DNA from: Halorientalis sp. LT38
GTDB lineage: Archaea; Halobacteriota; Halobacteria; Halobacteriales; Haloarculaceae
NCBI RefSeq assembly: GCF_037031225.1
Contig: NZ_JAYEZN010000001.1
Coordinates: forward strand, 2,914,001 to 2,978,000
Direction: 5' to 3'
DNA length: 64,000 bases
In this document: one piece after another, positions 40,949 to 49,801 of the stretch
Layout of the letters: the number at the start of each line of letters is the position of its first letter
Position numbering within the stretch: position 1 is the stretch's first letter
Program-made: the position numbers and the translations under genes
Notes under the pieces: model-generated
Database searches by the model: none
What the model was told of the DNA's origin: nothing
The model's input: only the letters and a program-made list of their open reading frames with translations

Positions 40949-41787
40949 TCCATGGTCGCCTCCGTGTCGATCCCGTACACCGACGCGGGCGTCTCGACGT
41001 GGGCGTTCCGGACGGCCTCGTCGTGGCCCTCCTCGAGCAGCCAGCGGACGCGCCGGGGGACCGTCTTCGGCCCCAGCACGGCCCCCGGCCGGTCGGGGTC
41101 GTCGATGAAGTCCGTCTCCATCAGGAACGGCTCGCCCCGCTCTACCGCGACCTCGAGTTCCTCCTTGTCGCTCAGGACGCTCGGGATCGGCCCCGCAAGC
41201 CGCCCGCCGGAGTAGTGTTTTACCACGCGCTCGCGCGGGAGGCCACGCTCTTCTGCCCACTCGGCCACCTCGGTGAAGTCCTCGCCGCCCTCGGTGTGCA
41301 ACTGGACGGCACAGCCCACCTCGCCGGCCAGTTCGAAGGCGTGTTTCATCACGTCGTTCGAGGCCGCCCACACGTCGTCGTCGACGTCGTAGTGGGGCCG
41401 CCCGGACTTGATCGCCAGCGCAGGTCCGTCGGCGACGTACTCGGCGGCCACGTCCAGACCCGCCTGCATCAGATCGCGCGCTTCCGCGGGCTCGTAGCCC
41501 CGATCGAGAAGCTGTGAGATCAGCGCCGGGTGGACGCCGAGGACGGGCCAGGCCCGCCCTGCCAGCACGTCGGTCGCGTCCTCGACGGCGCCGACGGTGA
41601 GGTCGAACCCCTCCCGGAAGTCGTCGGCGGCGTCGACCTCGACGCCGAGCGACCAGGAGGGTTTGTTCAGCACCAGCAGGTGCGTGCCGCCGTGGTCGGC
41701 GAACTCCTCGACGGCGTCCGTGTTGCGTCCGTTCACCGGGTCCAGGTGGAGATGGTTATCGAGGACCGGCGTGTCGAGGTCGTCCAT
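40945..41787 (-). CDS. TatD-like metal-dependent hydrolase
   Basis: The 280-residue protein is a TIM-barrel amidohydrolase related to TatD. It has the N-terminal metal motif LDNHLHLDPVNG, then WPVLGVHPALISQLLDRG, a histidine in VQLHTEGGED, another in RVVKHYSGG, and an aspartate in FLMETDFIDDPD. Members hydrolyse nucleic acids or other phosphoesters; the substrate here is unknown. A short zinc-knuckle frame is coupled to its stop. Confidence 0.88.
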   Translation of the reverse strand: MDDLDTPVLDNHLHLDPVNGRNTDAVEEFADHGGTHLLVLNKPSWSLGVEVDAADDFREGFDLTVGAVEDATDVLAGRAWPVLGVHPALISQLLDRGYEPAEARDLMQAGLDVAAEYVADGPALAIKSGRPHYDVDDDVWAASNDVMKHAFELAGEVGCAVQLHTEGGEDFTEVAEWAEERGLPRERVVKHYSGGRLAGPIPSVLSDKEELEVAVERGEPFLMETDFIDDPDRPGAVLGPKTVPRRVRWLLEEGHDEAVRNAHVETPASVYGIDTEATME

Positions 41788-41888
41788 ACCGACCCTGGTC
41801 GGGCCCGCCGCAAAAGCGGTTCGTTCGCCGTCTCCGGCCCGCCGACGCGCCGGAACCGCTTAGTGTCTCCTGGCTGATCGCCCACTCG

Positions 41889-42926
41889 ATGAACTGGGCG
41901 GGCGTCTCGATCGTCGAGGTGGCGGTGATCCTCCTCACGACCGGCGCGATCTACGTCGGCAGCGGCTGGCTGGAAGGGGCGAGCGAGGACCTCTCGACGT
42001 ACTACGGGCTCCCGATGGTCGTGCAAGGAGCGGTCGTGACCGCCGTGGGGTCGAGCTTCCCCGAACTGGCCTCCGTCGTCTTCGCCGCGATCGTGACCGG
42101 CTCCATCGAACTCGGCGTGGGGGCCATCGTCGGCTCGGCCATCTTCAACGTCCTCGTGATCCCGGCGGTGTCGACGCTGGCGACCGACGAGCCGATCGAG
42201 GCCAACCGGACGCTCGTCTACAAGGAGGCGCAGTTCTACATGCTCGCGGTGTCCACGCTGGTGATTACCTTCGCGCTCGCGGTCATCTACTACCCCGATC
42301 CGTCGGCCGCGGGGGACCTGGAGGGCCTCGTGACCCGACCGCTGGCGCTCATCCCGATCGGCCTGTACGGGCTCTACCTCTTCATCCAGGCCCAGGACAC
42401 CGGCGACTTCGATGCCGACCGGGGTGGACGTGGCGGGATCGACGTCCGCCGCCAGTGGGCCTTCCTGGCCGCCGGCCTCGTCGTCATCCTCGTGGCCGTC
42501 GAGCGCCTCGTCCACGCCGTCGACCTGATCGGCGCCGCGCTCGGCGTCCCGGAGTTCATCATGGGTGTGACGGTCATCGCCGGCGCGACCAGCCTGCCCG
42601 ACGCGCTGGTGAGCGTCCGGGCCGCCCGTGACGAGCGGGGCGTGGCATCGCTCGCGAACGTACTGGGTTCGAACACCTTCGACCTGCTCGTGGCGATTCC
42701 GATCGGCGTCCTCATCGTCGGCGCCGCGTCGATCGACTTCGCGATGGCCGTCCCGATGTTCGCCGTCCTCACCGGCGCGACCGTACTGTTGTTCACCGTC
42801 CTCCGGACCGACCTCTCGCTCACCGATCTCGAAGCGTACGCCCTGCTCGCGGCCTACGCGGCCTTCGTGCTCTGGATGATCCTCGAGTCCGCGGGAGTGG
42901 TCGCCGGGGTGCTCCCGACAGGCTAG
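41889..42926 (+). CDS. sodium/calcium exchanger family protein
   Basis: The 345-residue membrane protein has about ten hydrophobic segments and the two alpha repeats of the CaCA superfamily: TAVGSSFPELASVVFAAIVT and VIAGATSLPDALVSVRAARD, with GAIVGSAIFNVLVIPA and NVLGSNTFDLLVAIPI as partners. The Glu and Asp in the SFPE and SLPD motifs are the usual cation ligands. It probably exchanges Ca(II) or another cation for Na or H at the cell membrane. Its stop overlaps the convergent NYN gene. Confidence 0.92.
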   Translation: MNWAGVSIVEVAVILLTTGAIYVGSGWLEGASEDLSTYYGLPMVVQGAVVTAVGSSFPELASVVFAAIVTGSIELGVGAIVGSAIFNVLVIPAVSTLATDEPIEANRTLVYKEAQFYMLAVSTLVITFALAVIYYPDPSAAGDLEGLVTRPLALIPIGLYGLYLFIQAQDTGDFDADRGGRGGIDVRRQWAFLAAGLVVILVAVERLVHAVDLIGAALGVPEFIMGVTVIAGATSLPDALVSVRAARDERGVASLANVLGSNTFDLLVAIPIGVLIVGAASIDFAMAVPMFAVLTGATVLLFTVLRTDLSLTDLEAYALLAAYAAFVLWMILESAGVVAGVLPTG

Positions 42927-43369
42927 TCCAGCGTCACCGCGTCGTGGGCGGCGGTCCGGAGCGCGTCGGAGCGGCCGTGCTCGCCGGGGGCGATGGCGAA
43001 GGTCTCGATCCCCCGGCGGGCGGCGGCCTCGACGACCGGCTTGAAGTCGGTGTCGCGGGAGGCGATCGCGAGCACGTCGATCTCGTCCTCGGCGGCCGCC
43101 GCGGTCGCGTCGACGGCGAGTTTCACGTCCACGTCGCCGCTGGTGGTCACCACCTCGAACCCGTTGGCTTCGGCGGCCTGGATCAGCCCCGGGGTCGCGT
43201 TCTCGTCGAGATACAGTCGCACGACCGCGAGGCGTCCCTTGCCGGCCGCGACCTCGCGCACGTCGGCGAGGTCGACGTCGAACTCGGAGCGCAGGACGTT
43301 GGGCCCGTCGACGAACAGTCCCACGCGCGAACCGTCGCGGCCGGCCGACAGCCGGTCCAGCAGTCCCAT
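42923..43369 (-). CDS. NYN-domain (PIN-like) protein
   Basis: The 148-residue protein has a NYN fold: VGLFVDGPNVLRSEFDVDL with the first Asp and Asn, DVDVKLAVDATAAAAED with paired Asp, and IDVLAIASRDTDFKPVVEAA with the final Asp triad. These form a single metal-binding nuclease site. Members are putative RNases of the TIGR00288-type archaeal group. The target is unknown. Confidence 0.88.
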   Translation of the reverse strand: MGLLDRLSAGRDGSRVGLFVDGPNVLRSEFDVDLADVREVAAGKGRLAVVRLYLDENATPGLIQAAEANGFEVVTTSGDVDVKLAVDATAAAAEDEIDVLAIASRDTDFKPVVEAAARRGIETFAIAPGEHGRSDALRTAAHDAVTLD

Positions 43370-43430
43370 GGCTCCGAGAGGGCGGGCGAACGTTATATGC
43401 GTGGCCGTTTCCCCCGGCCCGCCAGGCCGG

Positions 43431-43760
43431 TCACTCCGACTCGGCGGGTTCCACGACGACGGTCCCGTCGCTGTCGACGGTCACCGGCCGCCCCGCGAGC
43501 GTGAACTCGACCGTCACGGGTTCGGCGGGCGACGATCCCACCACGCGGACGAGCGCGTCCGGGTCGACGACGTCGTTGAGTACCTCTGACAGCGCCAGCC
43601 CGTCGACGCCCTTCGCCTCGGCGACGGCGTTGACGACCGTACTCGGTAGCGAATCCGGGTCCTCGGTGTTCCAGGTCGCCCGATGTCTCCCCCCGTCCGA
43701 ACGATACCGCCCCCCTCCGTCATCACTGCTGTCGGACCACATGCTCGCGGATACATCCAC
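43431..43760 (-). CDS. HalOD1 output-domain protein
   Basis: The 109-residue protein consists of an acidic N-terminus and a HalOD1 domain (DPDSLPSTVVNAVAEAKGVD, DPDALVRVVGSSPAEPVTVE, LAGRPVTVDSDGTVVVEP). HalOD1 is a small haloarchaeal output domain found alone or fused to response regulators. Its partner is unknown. A second possible start (MWSDSS) lies six codons downstream. Confidence 0.85.
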   Translation of the reverse strand: MDVSASMWSDSSDDGGGRYRSDGGRHRATWNTEDPDSLPSTVVNAVAEAKGVDGLALSEVLNDVVDPDALVRVVGSSPAEPVTVEFTLAGRPVTVDSDGTVVVEPAESE

Positions 43761-43873
43761 CGGGTAATCAAAGGTTGTGCTTCCGGGACGAACCCCCGCC
43801 CCGTCAGGGCCCGGACTGTGCAGTCGCTGTGGGTGCGTCGAAACAGCGAGAAACCGCCGCAGTGGGTCCTCGA

Positions 43874-44023
43874 TCAGGTCAGGTCGGGAACGAGCGGCGC
43901 CTCCGTCTCCGTCGCGCGGGCGACTCCGCCGTCCGACGCGACGCGGGCGTCGTCGGTCCTGTCGGTCGCGCTCGCGATCACGGGCACCATCGGGTCGATC
44001 TCGTCGTGTCGTGGCCGGGTCAT
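43874..44023 (-). CDS. 49-residue hypothetical protein
   Basis: The frame runs MTRPRHDEIDPMVPVIASAT to VPDLT and has haloarchaeal-style composition (acidic, D/T/A-rich). A TATA-like GGTTTATAG on the minus strand (about 44070-44079) would start transcription about 25 bases before the ATG. No family is recognised. It is the best coding candidate in this interval but remains uncertain. Confidence 0.4.
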   Translation of the reverse strand: MTRPRHDEIDPMVPVIASATDRTDDARVASDGGVARATETEAPLVPDLT

Positions 44024-44517
44024 AGTCTGTGGGTCCGCCGTCTTCGTTTCACACTCCCACGGCGATCACTATAAACCTTCATGATTTATCCTGATACAGC
44101 GTACGTCCACGACGAATCGAACGATCGTCTCGGTCCAGTTCACTTCGCGTCCGATTCCAGTCGAAACGTCGGGTGAGTGGAGCACAAGTGAACGCTCGTC
44201 GAAATCTGCCGGCGGAGCGCGGGTCCCGTGAGCTGGGGGTCAACTGAGCAAGAGACGGCGCTCGGCGTGCTCGTGTTCGGCCGGACCTGTCTCGATGACG
44301 AGTCGCTGGACGTCCGTGCGACTGATCCCGAGCGCGCTGGGGCGCACCCACGAGGTCGGTGAGCTACGAGCCCCTGTTTCACCATACACAGATTTTGGAC
44401 GCATCGACGAGCGTTTGTGCTCTTTCATCCCGGGGCAGGATAAAATCCGTCCGGTTCTGGTCGCGAAAATCGACGGAGGGCCTGGCCGGATCGGTGGATT
44501 GATTACGGCGGTGGCTC
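44024..44517. other. intergenic region with possible decayed gene
   Basis: No intact gene is supported. A minus-strand frame at 44240-44428 ends WVRPSALGISRTDVQRLVIE and looks like the tail of a DNA-binding protein, but it lacks an N-terminal part and may be a remnant. GGATAAAATCC (about 44438-44448) is a probable promoter for the downstream permease. Confidence 0.35.
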
Positions 44518-45201
44518 GTGTCGGGACACATGGCGATTACTGCGGCAGCGATCACCGGCGCGGTGGTGGGGCTCCGGCACTCGCTGGAGGCCGACCATCT
44601 CGCCGCGATCTCGACCCTCGTCAACGAGGAGAAGACCGATCGGCCCAGCGTCGTGGGCGCCTCCTGGGGCGTCGGTCACTCGATTCCGATCGTCGCGATC
44701 GGCCTCCTGTTCGTCGCCATTAGCGCGTCGCTCCCGGAATCGGTGACCACCGGGTTCGAGATCCTCGCCGGCCTGATCCTCGTCTATCTCGGGCTCCGGA
44801 TGCTGTTCGAGGTCTCGGGGCTGCTCGCGGTCGAACAGCACGAACACGACGGACACGAGCACACCCACGTCTCCGTCGGGAGCGTCTCGATCGGCTCCTT
44901 CCACACGCACGTGGACGGCGAATCGTTCCTCGTCGGGATCGTCCACGGGCTGGCCGGGAGCGGCGCCATCGTCGTCGCGCTCGCGGCGAGTGCCTCCTCG
45001 ATCACCTCCTCGTTTTCCCTGCTGCTTTCCTTTTCCCTGGTCACCGTCTGCACGATGAGCGTGCTCTCCTTCCTCTGGGGCCGGATCCTCACGACGCGGC
45101 TCAAATCGCTCCTGAAGACCGTCGCCGGCGGCGCGAGCTTCGTCATCGGCGGCCTCCTCGTCGTGAACCAGCTGTTCGGCGTCGGCCCGGTCCTGTTCTG
45201 A
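44518..45201 (+). CDS. NiCoT/UreH-like nickel-cobalt permease candidate
   Basis: The 227-residue protein has about six membrane segments. The first carries GAVVGLRHSLEADHLAAIST, close to the HxxxxDH metal signature of nickel/cobalt transporters, and a His-rich loop (EQHEHDGHEHTHVSVG) with FHTHVDGESFLVGIVHGLAG follows. It probably moves Ni(II) or Co(II) across the membrane. Direction is uncertain because RcnA-type efflux and NiCoT uptake share features. NikR is encoded at 59401. The GTG at 44518 or the ATG at 44530 may be the start. Confidence 0.8.
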   Translation: MSGHMAITAAAITGAVVGLRHSLEADHLAAISTLVNEEKTDRPSVVGASWGVGHSIPIVAIGLLFVAISASLPESVTTGFEILAGLILVYLGLRMLFEVSGLLAVEQHEHDGHEHTHVSVGSVSIGSFHTHVDGESFLVGIVHGLAGSGAIVVALAASASSITSSFSLLLSFSLVTVCTMSVLSFLWGRILTTRLKSLLKTVAGGASFVIGGLLVVNQLFGVGPVLF

Positions 45202-45276
45202 CCCCGCGATAGCGACCCCGTTCGGCCCCGACGCAGCCACTCGGGCGTGGCCGGTCCTCGACGCTCAAAACGGCCA

Positions 45277-45318
45277 GTATGCTTATTCTTCACGATGCAC
45301 AACATCTGTGAACTACGA
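45277..45318 (+). promoter_or_regulatory. promoter motif shared with the pilin operon
   Basis: The segment contains, in order, TATGCTTATTC, ACGATG and ACAACA just before the vWA gene. The minus-strand promoter of the pilin operon at 52016-52044 has TATACTTATTC, ACGATG and ACAACA in the same order with slightly different spacing. The TTATTC core would place transcription about 5 bases before the ATG at 45318. Confidence 0.6.
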
Positions 45319-47471
45319 TGTGGGAGAACGATCGGTCGCTCGGCGACGCGGATCGGGGTGCCTCGGAGATCCTGGGGATCGTCCTGTTACTCGGGCTCGT
45401 CCTTGGGGGCGCGATGGCGGTCGTCGTGATGGGGTCCGGCGCGATCACGGAGGCCAAAGACCAACACGAGATGGAGAGTGCCCTCGCGAGCGTGCAACAG
45501 CTCGACGCGACCTTCGGCTCGTTCGGCCGGCAGACCGACGACGCGACGGTCGCCTTCGACCTCGGGAACGTCGACCCCGGAGACGTTCGCGTCGTTCGGA
45601 CGGGATCGATCGCCGTGACGGCCAACGACGACCCGAACTGTCAGGCCTCGATCCCGCTCAGCTCGATCCGGTACGAGGACGACTCGGGGCGGACCGTCGC
45701 CTACGAGGCGGGCGGCGTCTGGCGGGCCGGGGAGACCGGGAGTGCGATGGTTTCGGCGCCGGACGTATCCTTCCAGAACGGGACGCTGTCGGTGTCGGTC
45801 GTCGACGTCGTGGGTGACGTCAACGCCTCGCGGATCGATGCCCGGATGAACGCGACGCGCTCGGAGGCGACCACCCAGCGGCTGATCGACGACCTCTACG
45901 AGGACGATTGTCAGCGGCCGGACAATCTCACGATGTCGGTCCAGAGCGACTTCGACGTCGCCTGGGCGGACTACCTCCGCGGCGAGACGGGACAGCCGGT
46001 GACGCGGTTCGAGGGCAACGACACCGTTCGCCTGTCGCTGTCGAGCGACGAGTTGCCCGTGGCGGCCGACGACGCGGCCAATCAGGTGATCAACCTCTCA
46101 CAGTCGCCGACGGCCGCCTACATGGACCAGGTCGAAATCCTGAACGATCAGATCACCGTCAACAAGTCGGTCAAGAACACGTTCACCGTGACCGCGGCGC
46201 CGCTGCACGACGGAATCGACGTGGGGGACGTTCGGGACGTCGAGACCTCACAGAACGTCCGCCGCAAGTCCCTCGACCTGGTGTTCATCATGGACCGGAG
46301 CCTCTCGATGAACGACGGCTACCCGTCGAAGCTCAGTCAGGCGAAGTCGGCCTCGAAGGGCTTTCTCGCCGACCTCGATAGCACCGTCGACCGGGCCGGG
46401 CTGGTGGGATACACGATGGACGGCTACACCGACGTAACCAAGATCTACCTGATCGACGACGAGAAGTACCTCTCGAACGACTTCAGTGACACCGGCGTCA
46501 ACGGCACTATCGACCGGCTCGGCACGGAGGGCGGGACGAACATCAACCGGGGAATCGACGTCTCGAACGAACTCTACGACTACTTCAGCGACCAGAACAG
46601 GGACCGGGTCGCCATCCTCCTGACCGACGGCGTCAACGACCATCCCGACGGGCAACCGGAGACGGACGAGTTGAACGCCTCGACGATCGACAAAGCGAAG
46701 GCGGCCGCTCGAAACGACGTGACCATCTACACGGTCGGGTTCAGCTCGAGCGAAGACCAGGTCGCGGATGACCTCTTGCGAGACGTCGCGGACATCACGG
46801 GTGGGGAGTACTACTACGCCGCGGACGGTGACGAACTAGGTGACCGATTCGGTACGATCCTCGAGTCTATCCAGTCGGAGCCACGGGTGACCAGGGCGCC
46901 GATCACGACGTCGTTCTCGACCGACGGTGAGCACCCACCGACGATCGCCGGCGACAGCTCGCACCTCGCCCGCGACGACAGCGGCGGCACGACGTATCTC
47001 AACGTCAACGACCCGACGGCGCCGTCGCTGTTCGGGCACTCCTTCCCCGTCTCCGGCGGCGAGAGCGTCGACATCGGTGCCACGGAGTACGATTGCGACT
47101 CCTGGGCGGGAACCTCCCAGACCGTCCAGAGCGGCGGGGATACCTACCAGGTCGCCAGGTGCGCGTCGCTCGACGAGAGCAGCGGGACGACGGTTCCGAC
47201 GACCGTCTACACCGACGGCGACGACGCCAGCCCGCTGCTTTCCAGCGACACCGCCGACTGGCAGACGGACATGGGGGACCAGCTCGACCCGTATCTCGAC
47301 GGGAGTGATCTGGATCTGAAGAGCAACCAGGCCATCATCGCCTACGACTTCGACGACAGCGTCGACTCGGACAACCTGCTGCTGGTCCTGTACGAGGTCG
47401 GCCTCCCGGACCAGGGAACCAGAGCCGAGGTCTTCGAACCGCGGGTCCACAACGTCTCCCTGGACGGGTGA
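45318..47471 (+). CDS. vWA-domain protein with pilin-like leader
   Basis: The 717-residue protein has a prepilin-type N-terminus (DADRGASEILGIVLLLGLVL). A beta-rich region (about 55-310) with NxS/T sequons follows, then a von Willebrand A domain (about 318-515) with the MIDAS sequence DLVFIMDRSLSMNDGYPSKL, TEGGTNINRGIDVSNELYDY and VAILLTDGVNDHPDG. The last 200 residues are another beta domain with paired cysteines. vWA domains with a MIDAS bind ligands through a divalent cation, so this is a candidate adhesin or structural tip. It faces five pilin-like genes across a 10-base gap at its 3' end and shares a promoter motif with them. Leaderless start. Confidence 0.88.
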   Translation: MWENDRSLGDADRGASEILGIVLLLGLVLGGAMAVVVMGSGAITEAKDQHEMESALASVQQLDATFGSFGRQTDDATVAFDLGNVDPGDVRVVRTGSIAVTANDDPNCQASIPLSSIRYEDDSGRTVAYEAGGVWRAGETGSAMVSAPDVSFQNGTLSVSVVDVVGDVNASRIDARMNATRSEATTQRLIDDLYEDDCQRPDNLTMSVQSDFDVAWADYLRGETGQPVTRFEGNDTVRLSLSSDELPVAADDAANQVINLSQSPTAAYMDQVEILNDQITVNKSVKNTFTVTAAPLHDGIDVGDVRDVETSQNVRRKSLDLVFIMDRSLSMNDGYPSKLSQAKSASKGFLADLDSTVDRAGLVGYTMDGYTDVTKIYLIDDEKYLSNDFSDTGVNGTIDRLGTEGGTNINRGIDVSNELYDYFSDQNRDRVAILLTDGVNDHPDGQPETDELNASTIDKAKAAARNDVTIYTVGFSSSEDQVADDLLRDVADITGGEYYYAADGDELGDRFGTILESIQSEPRVTRAPITTSFSTDGEHPPTIAGDSSHLARDDSGGTTYLNVNDPTAPSLFGHSFPVSGGESVDIGATEYDCDSWAGTSQTVQSGGDTYQVARCASLDESSGTTVPTTVYTDGDDASPLLSSDTADWQTDMGDQLDPYLDGSDLDLKSNQAIIAYDFDDSVDSDNLLLVLYEVGLPDQGTRAEVFEPRVHNVSLDG

Positions 47472-47480
47472 CCCGGCCCG

Positions 47481-48281
47481 TCACCGGCGGAAGGAGACGT
47501 TGACGACCGTCCGTCGGACGTAGACGCCGCCGTCGTCACCGACGGTACAGCGCGCGGTGTCAGAGTCGACCATCGTCCACCCCGACTCCGGACGCTCGAA
47601 GTAGTCCACCCAGAGCGACTCGCGTGGCGAGTTCCGGACCGAGACGTCCACCTCGGTCGGTGCGGTCGAACTGTTCGCGCCGGTCCGGTTGAGCGGGAAC
47701 AGGAGGTCGGTCCGCTCTCGCACGCCGACCACGTGGACGACGCCGGAGCCGACCTGGCGCTGGTCCGGCCCGTCGAGTTCGACGATCGAAACGATCGCCC
47801 GCTCGCCGTCGCGACAGACCAGCTCCGGACGCTGCTTCATGACCCCGCCGGCCGATCCATCCGACCGGAAGACGGCCCCGTTCTCGAAGGCGACGTCCGT
47901 GTCCGCGAGTTCGAGCCGCAGCGAGCCCGGCCTGAACGAGTGCTCGACGTTGGTGTCCGTCTCCACCTCGATCGCCGTGTCGTCGATCCACCGCAGCCGG
48001 CCGACCGAGAGGTCGATCCTGGTCGAGTGGCGCTTGGCGCGTTGCTGCTGGAGTCGATCGAGGTCGTTCCCGACGGCTTCCATGTTCCGGACGGCGTTGT
48101 TGTGTTGCTCGTGGAGCTGGAACTCGCCCAGCGAGCCGATCCCGACCGTCGTGATGATCGCCACGGCGGTGATGATGATCGCGAACGTCCCGATGAACCC
48201 GACCAGATCGCTCACGGCGCGGTCGTCGCCGTCGCGGTCTCGCGGCCGGTCACGATCGTCGGTGGGTGTGTTTCGGATCAT
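47481..48281 (-). CDS. pilin-like protein E of the cluster
   Basis: The 266-residue protein has an N-terminal leader DDRAVSDLVGFIGTFAIIIT, with the RA|VSDLVG junction typical of archaeal prepilins, then a helix with NAVRNMEAVGNDLDRLQQQR and a beta domain with cysteines (LVCRDG, TARCTVG). It is the last of five consecutive minus-strand genes with such leaders. I recall the DUF7289 label for related proteins, unverified. The start MIRNTP is preferred; the longer open frame upstream overlaps the preceding gene out of frame. Confidence 0.82.
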   Translation of the reverse strand: MIRNTPTDDRDRPRDRDGDDRAVSDLVGFIGTFAIIITAVAIITTVGIGSLGEFQLHEQHNNAVRNMEAVGNDLDRLQQQRAKRHSTRIDLSVGRLRWIDDTAIEVETDTNVEHSFRPGSLRLELADTDVAFENGAVFRSDGSAGGVMKQRPELVCRDGERAIVSIVELDGPDQRQVGSGVVHVVGVRERTDLLFPLNRTGANSSTAPTEVDVSVRNSPRESLWVDYFERPESGWTMVDSDTARCTVGDDGGVYVRRTVVNVSFRR

Positions 48282-48289
48282 CGTATCAC

Positions 48290-49801
48290 TCAGTCGTACA
48301 GGGTAGAGACGTACTCCAGCCGGTAGATCGGCGTCTCGCCGCTCTGGATCCCGCCGCTGCTGGTCGCCTCCCGCAGGACGACGTAGTGCAGGCCCCACTC
48401 GTCGTTGACCTGGGCGCGGTAGGCGTAGCGGTCCTGGCTCGCGTCCGTCAGGCTCGAGTCCTGGCTGAAGTCGGCCTCGGTGAGCGTACCGTCCTCGAAC
48501 GTGAACAGCCGGTCCCACTCGACTTCCACCGTGTCCATCGGTTTGTCGGTGATCAACACCGCATCGAGGTCCGTGTCGTCCTCCTCGAGGTAGAAGTTCC
48601 TGATCTCCATGCTCCCGACCACGTCGGTGAACCGGGTCACGTTGGATTGCCCATCCACCTCGTGGCGGACCGAGAAGGACATCGTCTCGCCGCTGATGTC
48701 CTGGCCGTAGTCGTCGACGGTGATCGTCACGTCGTCACCGGGCTGGACCGTCGTGTCGAAGCCGGTCACGATTATGCCGTCGTTCGGGACTTCGGTGTCG
48801 TCGATCTCACGCACGCTCGAATCGGTGTCGGAGGTGATCGTGACCTCTGGTTCACACAACCACCCGTAGCAATCCAGTTCGTCGACGTCGTTCGGCGGAT
48901 CGATCAGGATCGACTCGATGGTCACCGGGTGGGAACTCCAGTTGTTCGTCATCGTGAACTCCGTCTCGTCGTTGCCGCTCGCGATCGTGAGATCGCGGTT
49001 GTACTCGAGCCCGGCGACGGTGATGTTCTGGCTCGTCTTGACCGTGGCGCCGTCGTCGTCGGTGACGTTCAGGTAGACTTCGTAGTAACCGGGGTCGTGA
49101 TCGTAGTCGTAGGTGATCTTCGGTTTGGAACTCCCGATCCGATCGCCGTTGCCGAAGCTCCAGGTGTAGTTGACGATGCGACTGTCGTCGACGGACGTCG
49201 ACCCGTCGAACAGGATGTCGTTCGAACTGTCCGGCGCGCCCGGGTCGATCGTGAACCGCGGGACGGGTTCCTGATTCAGGCCTCCAGACACCCGCGTCGT
49301 GCTCGTGAAGTCGTGGCCGACGCCGGGCCGAAGCGACTGCCGGCCCGCGTCGGGTGCCGCCTCGCCCTGGGGCCGTCCTTCGAGTCTGAACTCGCCGGCG
49401 CCGTTCGAATCGACCGACAGGTCGTTCTCGGCCTGCAGCGGGACGTATTCGGTGATCGAGTGCCCCGCCGACGTGACGACCAGACACGTATCGGGATCCA
49501 TGCCGTCCGCTTCGCAGTCGCTGCCCTGCCGGAGTCTGACGTTGTAGGACTCGCCGGCGATCAGTGGCTGGTGGCGCACGGACATGGACACGTTGCCGCC
49601 ACGCTCGCTCATCCGGTCGAGCTGTGTCAGTTCCGCCGCGAGCCTGTTCCCCACGGTCTCCATCTGCTGGCGGGCGCTGGACTCGCGCTGATCGGACAGG
49701 AGCGTCCCCGCCGAGTACAGCAGCCCGACGATGAGCAGGCTCGCGATCCCGACCGCCAGGACGTGGGAGACGACCGCGCTCCCTCTGGACTGTCCGTTCA
49801 T
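48290..49801 (-). CDS. pilin-like protein D with PKD domain
   Basis: The 503-residue protein starts GQSRGSAVVSHVLAVGIASL, a prepilin-type leader. Residues about 180-270 form a PKD-type Ig fold (PRFTIDPGAPDSSNDILFDG, RIVNYTWSFGNGD, YYEVYLNVTDDDGA), common in archaeal surface proteins. The remainder is beta-rich, with one pair of close cysteines (ELDCYGWLCEPE). Related proteins may be labelled DUF7266 (recalled, unverified). It overlaps the upstream gene by 4 bases. Confidence 0.83.
   Translation of the reverse strand: MNGQSRGSAVVSHVLAVGIASLLIVGLLYSAGTLLSDQRESSARQQMETVGNRLAAELTQLDRMSERGGNVSMSVRHQPLIAGESYNVRLRQGSDCEADGMDPDTCLVVTSAGHSITEYVPLQAENDLSVDSNGAGEFRLEGRPQGEAAPDAGRQSLRPGVGHDFTSTTRVSGGLNQEPVPRFTIDPGAPDSSNDILFDGSTSVDDSRIVNYTWSFGNGDRIGSSKPKITYDYDHDPGYYEVYLNVTDDDGATVKTSQNITVAGLEYNRDLTIASGNDETEFTMTNNWSSHPVTIESILIDPPNDVDELDCYGWLCEPEVTITSDTDSSVREIDDTEVPNDGIIVTGFDTTVQPGDDVTITVDDYGQDISGETMSFSVRHEVDGQSNVTRFTDVVGSMEIRNFYLEEDDTDLDAVLITDKPMDTVEVEWDRLFTFEDGTLTEADFSQDSSLTDASQDRYAYRAQVNDEWGLHYVVLREATSSGGIQSGETPIYRLEYVSTLYD

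Noticed and set aside
44240-44428. Possible HTH regulator fragment
   Set aside because: Only a tail-like segment (PSALGISRTDVQRLV) is suggestive; there is no start signal or complete domain, so it is left as a possible remnant.
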